From: Clostridium sardiniense
GTDB lineage: Bacteria > Bacillota > Clostridia > Clostridiales > Clostridiaceae
Direction: 5' to 3'
Assembly: GCF_016907995.1 (NCBI RefSeq)
Contig: NZ_JAFBDA010000003.1
Location: forward strand, 1 to 64,000
Length of the DNA: 64,000 bases
Shown one piece after another: positions 26,865 to 35,497 of this stretch (position 1 is its first letter; every line of letters begins with the position of its first letter). The notes below the pieces were generated by a model that saw only the letters and a list, made by a program, of their open reading frames with translations, did no database searches and was not told the origin of the DNA. The position numbers and the translations under genes were made by a program.

Positions 26865-26899
26865 AACCTATATCCTCCCTCTAAAAAACTTACTAACCA

Positions 26900-27181
26900 T
26901 TATTCACCTAATAAGGTTTTTATAATTTCCTCTACTCTTTTATCTTTTATTTTATAATTTATTTCTAATCCGTTTCTTTCGCCTTCAATGATTCCAACAC
27001 TTCTAAGCTTTTGTAGATGTTGTGATATAGTTGACTGTGGCATTCCTAAACAGTCTTGCATAAAGCTTACATTACAACTATCCTTTTGCATTAATCCTCT
27101 TACAATGCAAAGTCTAACTGGATGTGCTAAAACCTTTAAAAATTCAGCCTGTGATTCTAATTCTTTATAATTATTTTGCAT
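26900..27181 (-). CDS. ArsR-family regulator, candidate persulfide/redox sensor
   Basis: A 93-residue winged-helix protein of the ArsR/SmtB type: FLKVLAHPVRLCIVRGL, then the recognition helix in MPQSTISQHLQKLRSVGIIEGER. Cysteines are at 25, 36 and 44; the classical metal motif ELCVC is absent, replaced by DSCNVSFMQDC. That, with the sulfur-transfer protein encoded next, suggests sensing of persulfide, sulfide or another thiol-reactive signal rather than a heavy metal. This is inference. The gene follows a consensus promoter that is overlapped by a 46-base palindrome, so autoregulation is very likely. Confidence 0.92.
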   Translation of the reverse strand: MQNNYKELESQAEFLKVLAHPVRLCIVRGLMQKDSCNVSFMQDCLGMPQSTISQHLQKLRSVGIIEGERNGLEINYKIKDKRVEEIIKTLLGE

Positions 27182-27202
27182 TTATGATATCTCCTTAAAC
27201 TT

Positions 27203-27252
27203 CATATTAATCACTATATCGTAATATTACGATATAGTGATTAATATGTCAA
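27203..27252 (-). promoter_or_regulatory. arsR promoter with 46-bp perfect palindromic operator
   Basis: Positions 27203-27248 form a 46-base perfect palindrome (each half includes ATCACTATATCGTAAT). On the minus strand TTGACA (27247-27252), exactly 17 bases, and TAATAT (27224-27229) form a near-consensus promoter whose -10 sits at the palindrome centre. The ArsR start codon is 22 bases downstream. This is a textbook position for an autorepressor site; which protein binds is inferred. Confidence 0.85.
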
Positions 27253-27310
27253 TATAAAATTATATCAAAATAAAAATATTTAAAATTTCGATATAATTTT
27301 ATATTATTAG

Positions 27311-27895
27311 TTATGATATTATTTGATCTGGATTTAATCCTCCTAATATAGCTTGTAATACCTCTTTATCATTTTGTATTTTCCACTTTCCATCTTCTTT
27401 TTTAAGTATCACTGTTAAATCTGTAGTAATTAATGAATTAGTCTGATTTTCTAATGCAGTTATAAAGGCTTTATCAAAATCACTTCCTACTGCATCACCA
27501 TCTACGGATTCATTATTTAACGTTGCTTCATTAATTCTAAGTGACTGAACATTTTTCATATACTCATTATAAATCTGTGATCCATTTAGGGCAGTTACCT
27601 CCACTTTGACCTTCGCTTCCTTATCTTTTTCTTCTGAATCTAATATTTTATAATTTAATTTACTACTCCAATATTTAAGGGCTTCTATTCTGCTCTTATC
27701 ATAATCTTCAAATTGCTTTATTGATTTTTGAAGAAGTCCACCATCTTCTACATATTCATTGGCTTTACTTAAATCCATATTTTGATACGCACTAAAAAAA
27801 TCTTTAACACTATCTTTTACTTCTGTTTTTCCTCCACAACTAACTAAAAATACTGACATAAATATAGCTACTAAAACTAATACTATCTTTTTCAT
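27311..27895 (-). CDS. Lipoprotein, paralogue of the next gene
   Basis: A 194-residue lipoprotein with signal MKKIVLVLVAIFMSVFLVSCGG (lipid on Cys20). The mature part begins with a helix VKDFFSAYQNMDLSKANEYV and ends in strands TTDLTVILKKEDGKWKI, a layout like NTF2-like or DUF4878/DUF5105-type lipoproteins, which carry no known catalytic activity. It aligns along its length with the upstream gene at 27918-28529 (shared ALNGSQIYNEYM / TLNGQKIYSDYM and GGLNPDQI / GGFDPEKL), so the pair arose by tandem duplication. The gap is 22 bases, so they form one operon. Confidence 0.82.
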   Translation of the reverse strand: MKKIVLVLVAIFMSVFLVSCGGKTEVKDSVKDFFSAYQNMDLSKANEYVEDGGLLQKSIKQFEDYDKSRIEALKYWSSKLNYKILDSEEKDKEAKVKVEVTALNGSQIYNEYMKNVQSLRINEATLNNESVDGDAVGSDFDKAFITALENQTNSLITTDLTVILKKEDGKWKIQNDKEVLQAILGGLNPDQIIS

Positions 27896-27917
27896 ATTTA
27901 GTCTCCCCCACTTTTCT

Positions 27918-28529
27918 CTAGAACTTTAATTTTTCTGGATCAAATCCACCATAAAGTGCATTTGTGAAACTTTGATTTCCTATTATATACCATTTACCAT
28001 CTTTATTTTCTAATTCAATATTAACTGTATTTGTTACAATTTCATTATTTTTGCTTTTTATTGAATCGATTAATGCTTTATCATAAGCTTCCATATAATT
28101 TTTCTTATCTTGTGGATCCTTTGCAGATATGTATTTCTCTTTTAAACTAAGTAAGCTCTCCATATAATCACTGTATATTTTTTGACCATTAAGTGTTGAT
28201 ATATTTACCATTGCCTCCGCACTTTCGTTAGTTACTTCCATTGACTTTATTTCATAACCAGTCTTTTCAACCCAATATCTTATTGCATCCTTCTCTCCAT
28301 TTGTAAAATCTTTATATGCTGTAAAGTCTATATTTTTATCAACAAGCAAATATTTTTTTGCATTATCAAAGTTACATTTTTTAAATTCTGCAAAAAATGA
28401 GTTTATTGTATTTTCGGGAGCAACTTTTTTGGTCTGTTCATTTACCTTATTGTTAGTAGTATTATTTCCACACCCAATTAATCCAAATGTAATTCCTAAT
28501 GCTAATATAAGTGCAATCAATTTTTTCAT
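27918..28529 (-). CDS. Lipoprotein, tandem paralogue
   Basis: A 203-residue lipoprotein: signal KKLIALILALGITFGLIGC with lipidated Cys20, then a Asn/Thr-rich linker and a domain starting ENTINSFFAEFKKCNFDNAKKYL. The C-terminal strands NTVNIELENKDGKWYI mirror those of the downstream paralogue. A GGAGGGGA ribosome binding site precedes the ATG. It is the first gene of a two-gene unit, probably expressed at the outer face of the membrane. Substrate or partner is unknown. Confidence 0.82.
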   Translation of the reverse strand: MKKLIALILALGITFGLIGCGNNTTNNKVNEQTKKVAPENTINSFFAEFKKCNFDNAKKYLLVDKNIDFTAYKDFTNGEKDAIRYWVEKTGYEIKSMEVTNESAEAMVNISTLNGQKIYSDYMESLLSLKEKYISAKDPQDKKNYMEAYDKALIDSIKSKNNEIVTNTVNIELENKDGKWYIIGNQSFTNALYGGFDPEKLKF

Positions 28530-28623
28530 AAAAATCCCCTCCTATTAAACATACTATAATTATACCAACTATTATTAGTATGATTATTTACTTGCTTATT
28601 TATTAACACTAATTTTACTTTGA

Positions 28624-28670
28624 TAAAAAAAGAATGTTAGTAAGATTCTCAATTATCTTACTAACATTCT
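28624..28670 (-). terminator. Terminator after yitT-type gene
   Basis: Perfect 16-base arms AGAATGTTAGTAAGAT / ATCTTACTAACATTCT, then TTTTTTT on the minus strand, just past the stop of the membrane protein gene. Confidence 0.88.
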
Positions 28671-28676
28671 CCTTAA

Positions 28677-29534
28677 TTATATTCCACTTACTTTAAGAAA
28701 GCCCTTTCCTTGAACTTCATCAATTTGTCCAATTGTAAAAAATGCTTCTGGATCAATAGTATCTATAAATTCTTTAACTTTCTCAAGTTCCTTCTTATCT
28801 AAAACTGAATATATTATTTGTTTATTTTCTTTGCTATATGCTCCTGCCCCTGCAAGAGAAGTACATCCTCTTTTTAATTCATCCATTATAAAGCTTGCTA
28901 TTTCTTCATTCTTATCACTTATTATTGTAATTTGTTTCTTTTGATTCATAACCGCAATTATTTTATCTATAAGCGGTCCATTTAATATTACTGATAAAAG
29001 TGCATAAAATCCTTTATCTGCTCCAAATGTTATAGCACCTAATAATGTTACTAGAAAGTCAACACATAATAGAGATATACCTATATTAAAACTTGTATAC
29101 TTATTTAGTATTTTAGCTAAAATATCTGTTCCTCCAGTTGATGCATTTATATTAAAAACTATTGCAAGTCCTATTGCTGTTATAATTGTTCCAAAAACTG
29201 TAGCAAGCATTAAATCACTTGTTAAAGCCTGTGGATGTATAAATTCATCCATAAACCATAATATAAATGATAGACCAAAGCTAGCATATATAGTTTTAAA
29301 ACCGAAATCACCGCCAACTACTATGAAAGCTATCACAAATAAAAATAAATTCATTACGAAGGTTATACCTCCAACAGTCAATGCTGGGAAATAATGCGTT
29401 ATTACAACTGAAAGTCCTGTGACCCCTCCTGCTGCTAAATTATTAGGTGCAAAAAAATATTCAATCGCTACTGCAATTAAAAGAACACCTAAGGTTATAA
29501 TTCCATATTCTTTTATATTCTGCTTCAAAATCAA
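28677..29534 (-). CDS. YitT-family membrane protein
   Basis: A 285-residue protein of the YitT/DUF161-DUF2179 family. About six hydrophobic segments occupy residues 10-195, including the family stretches FFAPNNLAAGGVTGLSVVI, NASTGGTDILAKIL and FGADKGFYALLSVIL. The C-terminal ~85 residues are a soluble DUF2179 domain of the ACT-like type (ITIISDKNEEIASFIMDEL ... GAYSKENKQIIYSVLDKKEL). Function is unknown; ligand binding by the soluble domain is suspected. It has its own terminator. The 260 bases upstream are AT-rich with no further gene. Confidence 0.9.
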   Translation of the reverse strand: MILKQNIKEYGIITLGVLLIAVAIEYFFAPNNLAAGGVTGLSVVITHYFPALTVGGITFVMNLFLFVIAFIVVGGDFGFKTIYASFGLSFILWFMDEFIHPQALTSDLMLATVFGTIITAIGLAIVFNINASTGGTDILAKILNKYTSFNIGISLLCVDFLVTLLGAITFGADKGFYALLSVILNGPLIDKIIAVMNQKKQITIISDKNEEIASFIMDELKRGCTSLAGAGAYSKENKQIIYSVLDKKELEKVKEFIDTIDPEAFFTIGQIDEVQGKGFLKVSGI

Positions 29535-29763
29535 TCTCTCCTAATGTACATTACTATTTTGTCTTTTGTCTAAATACAATATTTAGAATAACAGAATTTT
29601 TTTATTTCTCATAGTATTTTTTAAAAAATATAATTATTTTTTAATGTTTAATTTATTAATTTTTTCCTTATAAAAATACATATTCTAATACCTTATATAT
29701 TAAATTTCCTATTTACATGAATTTTTATAAATCAAATTTTATATTTCTTATTGACTAAATAAT

Positions 29764-29795
29764 AAAAAATAGGCTAAATTTAACCTATTTTTTAT
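29764..29795 (-). terminator. Terminator of the azoreductase-like gene
   Basis: AAAATAGG / CCTATTTT stem with TAAATTTA inside, next to the stop; on the minus strand it runs into TTTTTTATT. Confidence 0.75.
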
Positions 29796-29797
29796 AT

Positions 29798-30442
29798 CTA
29801 TCCCTCTAAATTATCTATAAGTGCATCTATATGCTTAATCGCTTTATACTCTGCATCAATTTTTGTGTCCCTCTCAAACCCTGTTTCATCAACAAGTAAT
29901 TCTTTAAACTTTTTAATCCCCAAAACTTTCATTATATCTTCTACATATTCAACACCTTGACTTACTTTTCCCCTTAAAAGCCAAGGTACTGGACCTCCTG
30001 ATGATTGAACATAAATCATTTTTCTTTCTTTATCATCCAATGTTCCTTTTACTTTACCATTGCTTATAATCATAGTCTTATTAACTTGTACTATACAATC
30101 TATATATTCTTTTAGTGGTGCTGGAAATGATAAACTCCACATTGGTGCTCCAATTACATAAATATCAGCTGATATAAATTGATCACATAACTGATTAATT
30201 CTATCTACTTCTTTTTTATCTTGTTCAGGTAATTTATCATACTCTTCCTTATCCACAACACAATTTCTTTGCTTAAAATACCTATATTCTAATCTTGGAA
30301 TATGTTCATCATATAAATTCAATTCTTCTAACATGCAATCTGGATGTACCTCTAACAGTTTATTTACAACCTTCCTAGATACCCTTCTACTTGATGATTC
30401 AGACTCTGGCTTGGAATTTACAATTATGTATAATAACTTCAT
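29798..30442 (-). CDS. FMN-dependent NADH-azoreductase-like flavoprotein
   Basis: A 214-residue flavodoxin-fold NAD(P)H oxidoreductase. Visible are the N-terminal FMN phosphate loop region KPESESSSRRVSRKVV, the flavin-contact motif GAPMWSLSFPAPLKEYID, and VQSSGGPVPWLL. The arrangement matches the AzoR/quinone reductase family, which reduces quinones and azo dyes with two electrons and probably protects against thiol-reactive compounds. Its upstream neighbour is an amidase gene 54 bases away on the same strand; whether they share a transcript is unclear because the gap holds an imperfect hairpin. Confidence 0.87.
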   Translation of the reverse strand: MKLLYIIVNSKPESESSSRRVSRKVVNKLLEVHPDCMLEELNLYDEHIPRLEYRYFKQRNCVVDKEEYDKLPEQDKKEVDRINQLCDQFISADIYVIGAPMWSLSFPAPLKEYIDCIVQVNKTMIISNGKVKGTLDDKERKMIYVQSSGGPVPWLLRGKVSQGVEYVEDIMKVLGIKKFKELLVDETGFERDTKIDAEYKAIKHIDALIDNLEG

Positions 30443-30496
30443 AAAAAAACACCTCTTTTAATACTTTTTACTTAGTATTGTTTATTTAAGAGATGT

Positions 30497-31222
30497 TTAT
30501 TCTAATAGCCCTTCCATATTAGCTATTACTTTAGTTTTAATTTCTTCTATATTTATATTTTTACCTGGGCATAATGTCTGATTACAATCCCTATGACCCA
30601 CTATGTCTTCCATATTATATTTTATAATTAAACTTGATCCTAATTTAACTAAACTATCTATTTGTTTTTTAGGTGGTGTTTCTTTTTCATAATTTCCTTC
30701 TAAACATACCCCTATACTTTTACTATTTTCATTAATAGCGTGAGCACCTTGCATCTTTTCATCTCTTCCTTTATATATTGTCCCATCTTTTTTTATATAA
30801 TAGTGATATCCTATCCCACCAAATCCTTTATCAAGATGCCACTTATGTATTGCTTCTGGAGATGCCTCCTTAGTAGCAGCATGATGCACAACTAATCTTT
30901 TAGGTACATTATACTCCGTTAGCTCTCCAGACCATTTATAATCTATTTCTTTAATATCTATATCTTTATTTAATGTATCCAATTTATCTACTAACAATTT
31001 ATTATTAACTTTTATATTATCGCTACTCTTGGCGAGAAATAAAGAATATTTTTCAACTGAAATATTACTATATACAACATAACTTCCAATGCTTATTAAA
31101 ACTATTAATAATATAAGCATAAAAGTTCTTCTTCTTCTTCTCATCATAAGCTTCTCATAATTATTTCTCTTCTTATAAAATTTCTCTATGTCTTTAAGTT
31201 TATTATAGCTTGTCTTAGTCAT
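30497..31222 (-). CDS. Membrane-anchored N-acetylmuramoyl-L-alanine amidase
   Basis: A 241-residue cell-wall hydrolase. A basic N terminus (MMRRRRRTFML) precedes one membrane segment at about residues 34-52, anchoring it outside the cell. Residues ~100-235 are an Amidase_2/PGRP domain: KRLVVHHAATKE (zinc His), GFGGIGYHYYIKKDGTIYKGRDEKMQGAHA, SIGVCLEGNYE, and VGHRDCNQTLCPG (zinc His and Cys). It cleaves the bond between N-acetylmuramate and L-alanine of peptidoglycan. Catalytic residues look complete. No extra wall-binding repeats are present. Confidence 0.92.
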   Translation of the reverse strand: MTKTSYNKLKDIEKFYKKRNNYEKLMMRRRRRTFMLILLIVLISIGSYVVYSNISVEKYSLFLAKSSDNIKVNNKLLVDKLDTLNKDIDIKEIDYKWSGELTEYNVPKRLVVHHAATKEASPEAIHKWHLDKGFGGIGYHYYIKKDGTIYKGRDEKMQGAHAINENSKSIGVCLEGNYEKETPPKKQIDSLVKLGSSLIIKYNMEDIVGHRDCNQTLCPGKNINIEEIKTKVIANMEGLLE

Positions 31223-31413
31223 AAGTCCGCCTCCTTAAAAATTTCAAAATTCCTTATTAATCTTATTCTAATAATGATTTAATGCAAATTACTGTAAAAT
31301 TTGCAACTTATATTATGTATGCATTTTACCATATTTTGTAAAAAGATGCAAACTTTTTTGTTTTGTTTTTCTTTCCTATATATAGTAAAATACTTTAAAG
31401 GAGTGGTGAAAGT

Positions 31414-31677
31414 TTGAATACTATCTTTATAACTTATATTTTAATAGTCAATATATTAGGCTATTTTCTTATGTTTTTAGACAAACAAAAAGCTAAAAAG
31501 CATAAATGGAGAATACCTGAAAATACATTAATGCTTGTTGCAATTATTGGAGGTAGTATTGGAAGTATCATTGGTATGCAGACATTTAGACATAAAACAA
31601 AGCATATTAAATTTAAATTTGGTATTCCAATAATCTTGATACTTCAAGTTATATTATTCTTCCTATTTTTTAAATAA
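31414..31677 (+). CDS. DUF1294 small membrane protein
   Basis: An 87-residue protein with three hydrophobic segments (N-terminal, residues ~44-58, and ~66-86). The family marks are FLDKQKAKKHKWRIPENTLM, GGSIGSIIGMQTFRHKTKH and KFKFGIPII, the DUF1294 signature. No function is known. It starts with TTG after AAAGGAG; no ATG fits. It stands alone between a divergent amidase gene and the shared terminator. Confidence 0.87.
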   Translation: MNTIFITYILIVNILGYFLMFLDKQKAKKHKWRIPENTLMLVAIIGGSIGSIIGMQTFRHKTKHIKFKFGIPIILILQVILFFLFFK

Positions 31678-31812
31678 ATAGGAAGAACTTTTAATCTATT
31701 CTTTAAAATAACAAGTAAGTATAAATAATTAAAATGAGTTTAATAGCTATAATCATTTATAGCTTTGTATAATACAAAATATACTAAGATTTAAAATCAG
31801 TCTAATATTAAT

Positions 31813-31864
31813 GTAATAAAAAGAGGTTAAAGTACATTTTTATACTTTAACCTCTTTTTATTAC
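31813..31864. terminator. Bidirectional terminator, 22-bp arms
   Basis: Perfect 22-base arms (GTAATAAAAAGAGG... and complement) with an 8-base loop between convergent genes. It overlaps the stop codon of the glycosyltransferase gene. Confidence 0.88.
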
Positions 31865-32832
31865 ATATTTACATCTATGTCTTCTACTAATATATCTTTT
31901 TCTTGTGGTCCTGCATATTCATCAATAAAATACAATGGTCTACTCTTAACTTCTGTAAATATTCTTCCAAGGTATTCTCCAATAATACCTAAGAATATAA
32001 GTTGTATACCACCCATCATAAGCATTACACAAATAAGACTTGAATATCCTGGTACATCAGTTCCTAAAATTAATGTTCTTATAATTATGTATATCATATA
32101 AATAAAAGCTAAAAATGCAATTATAACCCCTACTATGGTTGCAAGTCTAAGTGGTGCTGTTGTAAAGGATGTAATTCCTTCAATAGCTAAGTCTATAAGT
32201 TTTAAATAGTTCCATTTTGTCTCTCCAGCTACTCTTGGATCTCTATCAAACTCTATAGCCTTCTTTTTAAATCCAATTAAACTAAACATTCCTTTAGTAT
32301 ATCTTTGTTTCTCTGGAAATTCTCTTAATGCCTCTATGGCTCTTCTACTTAGAAGTCTAAAATCTCCTGTATCAGTTTGAATTGGAACTTTTGATACAGA
32401 TTGAAGTATTTGATAAAACTTTTTTGAAGTAAATTTTTTAAGCCACGTTTCACCTTTTCTACTTCTTCTTTTAGCATAAACATCATCATATCCCTCTTCA
32501 TAATATTTAAGCATATCTACTATTAATTCTGGTGGATCTTGAAGATCTGCATCAATAATAGCTACAACATCGCCTGTTACGTAATCAAAGGCAGCACCCA
32601 TTGCAACTTCTTTACCAAAGTTTCTTGAAAGGTTAACATAACACACTCTAGAATCTGTCCTCCTGTACCCCTTTACAATTTCTAAAGAACTATCTTTACT
32701 TCCATCATTGATAAATAAAAATTCTAATTCATAATTAGGTATTTTCTTACCAAGGCCAACAAGTCTTTCGTACAAATATGGAAGTGATTCTTCTTCATTA
32801 TACATTGGTATTATTATAGATAACTTTTCCAT
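31861..32832 (-). CDS. Family 2 glycosyltransferase, polyprenyl-phosphate type
   Basis: A 323-residue membrane glycosyltransferase of the GtrB/DPM1 type. The catalytic domain shows LSIIIPMYNEEESLPYL, FINDGSKDSSLEIV, LSRNFGKEVAMGAAFDY, the metal motif IDADLQDPPE, and RSRKGETWLKK. Two membrane segments follow at about 232-256 and 268-290, then a short acidic tail. Such enzymes move a sugar from a nucleotide donor to undecaprenyl phosphate for wall or glycoprotein decoration. A flippase or acceptor transferase partner is not seen nearby. Ribosome binding site GGAGATAAAAA. Confidence 0.9.
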   Translation of the reverse strand: MEKLSIIIPMYNEEESLPYLYERLVGLGKKIPNYELEFLFINDGSKDSSLEIVKGYRRTDSRVCYVNLSRNFGKEVAMGAAFDYVTGDVVAIIDADLQDPPELIVDMLKYYEEGYDDVYAKRRSRKGETWLKKFTSKKFYQILQSVSKVPIQTDTGDFRLLSRRAIEALREFPEKQRYTKGMFSLIGFKKKAIEFDRDPRVAGETKWNYLKLIDLAIEGITSFTTAPLRLATIVGVIIAFLAFIYMIYIIIRTLILGTDVPGYSSLICVMLMMGGIQLIFLGIIGEYLGRIFTEVKSRPLYFIDEYAGPQEKDILVEDIDVNM

Positions 32833-32965
32833 TTTTTATCTCCTTTTCTAAAAATACAAAAAATATTTATGTAATCATAAATACCTAAATTTAACTTTAA
32901 TGCTATTTAGTTTCCTAATATAAAATTATATGCTACTTATAAATACATGTATCAATATATTAATA

Positions 32966-33640
32966 TTAATTAGATACATGCTTAAATTCACTTCTTATAT
33001 TCTTTAAATTTCCATATACAGTTATATTATCATAAATTTCAAATACATAATCTGGTGTTGGAAACTTTACAAACACATCACCCTTATCAATATTAAGAAC
33101 TTCTATCTCTAAATCCTTTAATCCGCTATCAATTATACTCTTTCCTATTAATTTAGACTCTTTAGGTAAGTATATCTCATATATTCCATATCCTCGTGTA
33201 TTTGTTATTAAAGTTAAATGTTTCTCATTTAATTTTTCCCATATTTTTGATTTTAAAACCTTACTTTCAATTTTTGATTCTATTTTTTCAAGTAATGATG
33301 ACTTATGTACTACGAATACTACTATTACAAATGATATTGCCACCGCAAAAAAGCCTATACTTGCTACTTTATCAGAAAGCATTCTTACAAAGAATGATAT
33401 AAATGTTGCAGTGCTTACATAACTAATTACCATCAGCCAACTTGCAAGCCTTCTTCTCACTGGGTTTTGTACAATCATTTCACTTTCTTTTGTTGTAAAG
33501 CCTGTACTTGTTAATAATGATATAACTTGAAATCTAGCCTTCCTTATAGGCATTCCTGTTAATCTGAAAAGAATTGAAAAGAAATCTATAACTAAAAGAA
33601 AAATAGTCATAAATAATGTAAATGTTAATATTAAGACCAT
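32966..33640 (-). CDS. Membrane protein with C-terminal RCK_C (TrkA-C) domain
   Basis: A 224-residue protein. Three hydrophobic segments (residues ~2-25, 68-88, 95-112) precede a cytoplasmic linker and a C-terminal TrkA-C/RCK_C-like domain: GYGIYEIYLPKESKLIGKSIIDSGL, then EVLNIDKGD and DNITVYGNL. The segment after the first helix, VISLLTSTGFTTKESEM, recalls the TGFTT-type filter motif of Trk/Ktr potassium transporters, but only one copy is present. It may be a small regulated ion channel or a sensor; the domain is sound, the activity is not known. Confidence 0.72.
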   Translation of the reverse strand: MVLILTFTLFMTIFLLVIDFFSILFRLTGMPIRKARFQVISLLTSTGFTTKESEMIVQNPVRRRLASWLMVISYVSTATFISFFVRMLSDKVASIGFFAVAISFVIVVFVVHKSSLLEKIESKIESKVLKSKIWEKLNEKHLTLITNTRGYGIYEIYLPKESKLIGKSIIDSGLKDLEIEVLNIDKGDVFVKFPTPDYVFEIYDNITVYGNLKNIRSEFKHVSN

Positions 33641-33746
33641 ACTCTATTTGCCTCCACTTATATTTGTTGATTTTATTATATAATATGTCTATTTTTTTTA
33701 TGTGAACTGCTTGTAAATTAAGGGCTCCAAGTGTTTAAATTAAATT

Positions 33747-33781
33747 AAAAAAGCCTCCTCATTGTTTAAAATGAGAAGGCT
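33747..33781 (-). terminator. Terminator of the cardiolipin synthase gene
   Basis: AGCCTTCTCAT / ATGAGGAGGCT (one mismatch) then TTTTTTAA on the minus strand, directly after the stop. Confidence 0.75.
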
Positions 33782-33785
33782 ATAA

Positions 33786-35321
33786 TTACATAAGTGGTGC
33801 AAATACTCTAAGTATTGCAGTTAATATTCTATCATATAATTTAATATGTCTACAATCCTCAAGTGTTATCCTAGTACAAATATCTATCATCTTTATGTAA
33901 TCATCTTTTATTTGCATTACAGATTTAGTTTTATATAACCACACTCCACATTCAAAGTGAAGATAAAGGCTTCTATAATCAAAGTTTATTGTTCCAACAG
34001 TTCCAACTATATCATCTGATACAACTGTTTTTGAATGTATGAATCCTGGGGTATATTCATATATTTTAACTCCAGCTTTAATAAGCTGTGGATAATAAGC
34101 TCTAGTAACTATATGTGCATACCATTTATCTTCAATATGAGGAGTTATGATTCTTACATCAACACCACTTTTAGCAGCTAAAGTAAGTGCTGTTACAAGC
34201 TCATTATCAATTATTAAATAAGGAGTACTTATATAAACATAATCTTTTGCCTTATTTATAATATTTAAATATACATTTTCTCCAACTATTTCATCATCTA
34301 ATGGACTGTCTGCGTACGGCTGTACATAGCCATCACTTTTTATATCTAATTTCTGATCATCTAATACCCTAAATTCATCATAATTTATTTTTTCTCCACT
34401 ATTGAAACTCCATACTTGAAGAAACATTACAGTAAGATTCCAAACAGCCTCACCTTTTATCATTATAGATGCATCTTTCCAATGTCCGAATCTAACTATT
34501 TCATTTATATATTCATCAGCTAAATTTGTCCCTCCTGTAAATCCAGTATGCCCGTCAATAACAGTTATCTTTCTATGGTCCCTATTATTTAATATTATAG
34601 ATAAAAATGGTACAAAAGGATTAAATACTTGACACTTAATACCTCTCTTTTTAATCTGCTCATTATATTTATATGGAAGAGTTGTAAGGCAGCCCATATC
34701 ATCATATATCATTCTGACATCTACGCCCGCTTTAGCTTTCTCTTCTAAAATGTCTAAAATCGTATCCCACATTTTTCCTTCATGTACTATAAAATACTCC
34801 ATGAATATGTATCTATTTGCTTTTTTTAATTCTTTTATTAGACAATCAAAAAACTCTTCTCCTGGTGAAAGATATTCTGTTGTTGTATTTTTATAAACTG
34901 GTGACATAGCGTATTTACTAGTATACTTAGCTTGATTTGCTACAGACTTATCTATATTTTCTAATTCATTTATTATACCTTCATCTTGAATGAGGGCATC
35001 CTTAGACTCATTATATACTTTCTCTACCTTTCTTTTAAATTTATTATTCATCTTTTTTCCGCCAAAGATTAAATAAAATAACCCTCCGAAGATAGGAAAT
35101 AACAATACCGGTATTGTCCATGCTAATTTATATGATGGATTATCTGTTCTACTTACAATATAAATAACTACTAATACACTTATTATGAAAAAGAAAACAT
35201 ATAAATAAACAAAAGATTCAGTAAGCTTCCATATTCCAAATAATAGAACCACTAATTGAAAAAATATTAAAAATCCAACTATAGCCAGCCTACTGAATAA
35301 AAAATCAAATATTTTTCTCAT
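33786..35321 (-). CDS. cls: Cardiolipin synthase
   Basis: A 511-residue cardiolipin synthase of the phospholipase D superfamily, joining two phosphatidylglycerols. Two N-terminal membrane segments (about 10-30 and 35-57) are followed by two PLD domains, each with a full HKD motif: NRDHRKITVIDGHTGFTGGTN and FIHSKTVVSDDIVGTVGT. The nearby PVLLFPIFGGLFYLIFGGKK at the end of the third hydrophobic stretch is typical of Firmicute Cls. Length is normal. It is monocistronic with a terminator downstream and AGGAGG upstream. Confidence 0.95.
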   Translation of the reverse strand: MRKIFDFLFSRLAIVGFLIFFQLVVLLFGIWKLTESFVYLYVFFFIISVLVVIYIVSRTDNPSYKLAWTIPVLLFPIFGGLFYLIFGGKKMNNKFKRKVEKVYNESKDALIQDEGIINELENIDKSVANQAKYTSKYAMSPVYKNTTTEYLSPGEEFFDCLIKELKKANRYIFMEYFIVHEGKMWDTILDILEEKAKAGVDVRMIYDDMGCLTTLPYKYNEQIKKRGIKCQVFNPFVPFLSIILNNRDHRKITVIDGHTGFTGGTNLADEYINEIVRFGHWKDASIMIKGEAVWNLTVMFLQVWSFNSGEKINYDEFRVLDDQKLDIKSDGYVQPYADSPLDDEIVGENVYLNIINKAKDYVYISTPYLIIDNELVTALTLAAKSGVDVRIITPHIEDKWYAHIVTRAYYPQLIKAGVKIYEYTPGFIHSKTVVSDDIVGTVGTINFDYRSLYLHFECGVWLYKTKSVMQIKDDYIKMIDICTRITLEDCRHIKLYDRILTAILRVFAPLM

Positions 35322-35458
35322 CTATTCCTCCTTAAAACATATTTATATATATTTTAATACAACTTGTTTTGTATATTCAACTTTATATTTTTATAACTAA
35401 TCTTTTTAGAAATTTTAAGATTACCGAAAGATTTATTTATTAATCTATAATTAAATAA

Positions 35459-35490
35459 TAAAAAAGATTTAGGTATAAATACCCAAATCT
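35459..35490 (-). terminator. Terminator of the nan operon
   Basis: AGATTTGGGTAT / ATACCTAAATCT with one mismatch, then TTTTTTATTATT on the minus strand, just past the RpiR gene. Confidence 0.7.
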
Positions 35491-35497
35491 AACTTAA

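Noticed and set aside
31813-31864. Long inverted repeat as a mobile-element end
   Set aside because: It is a terminator shared by convergent genes; no transposase or target duplication is present.
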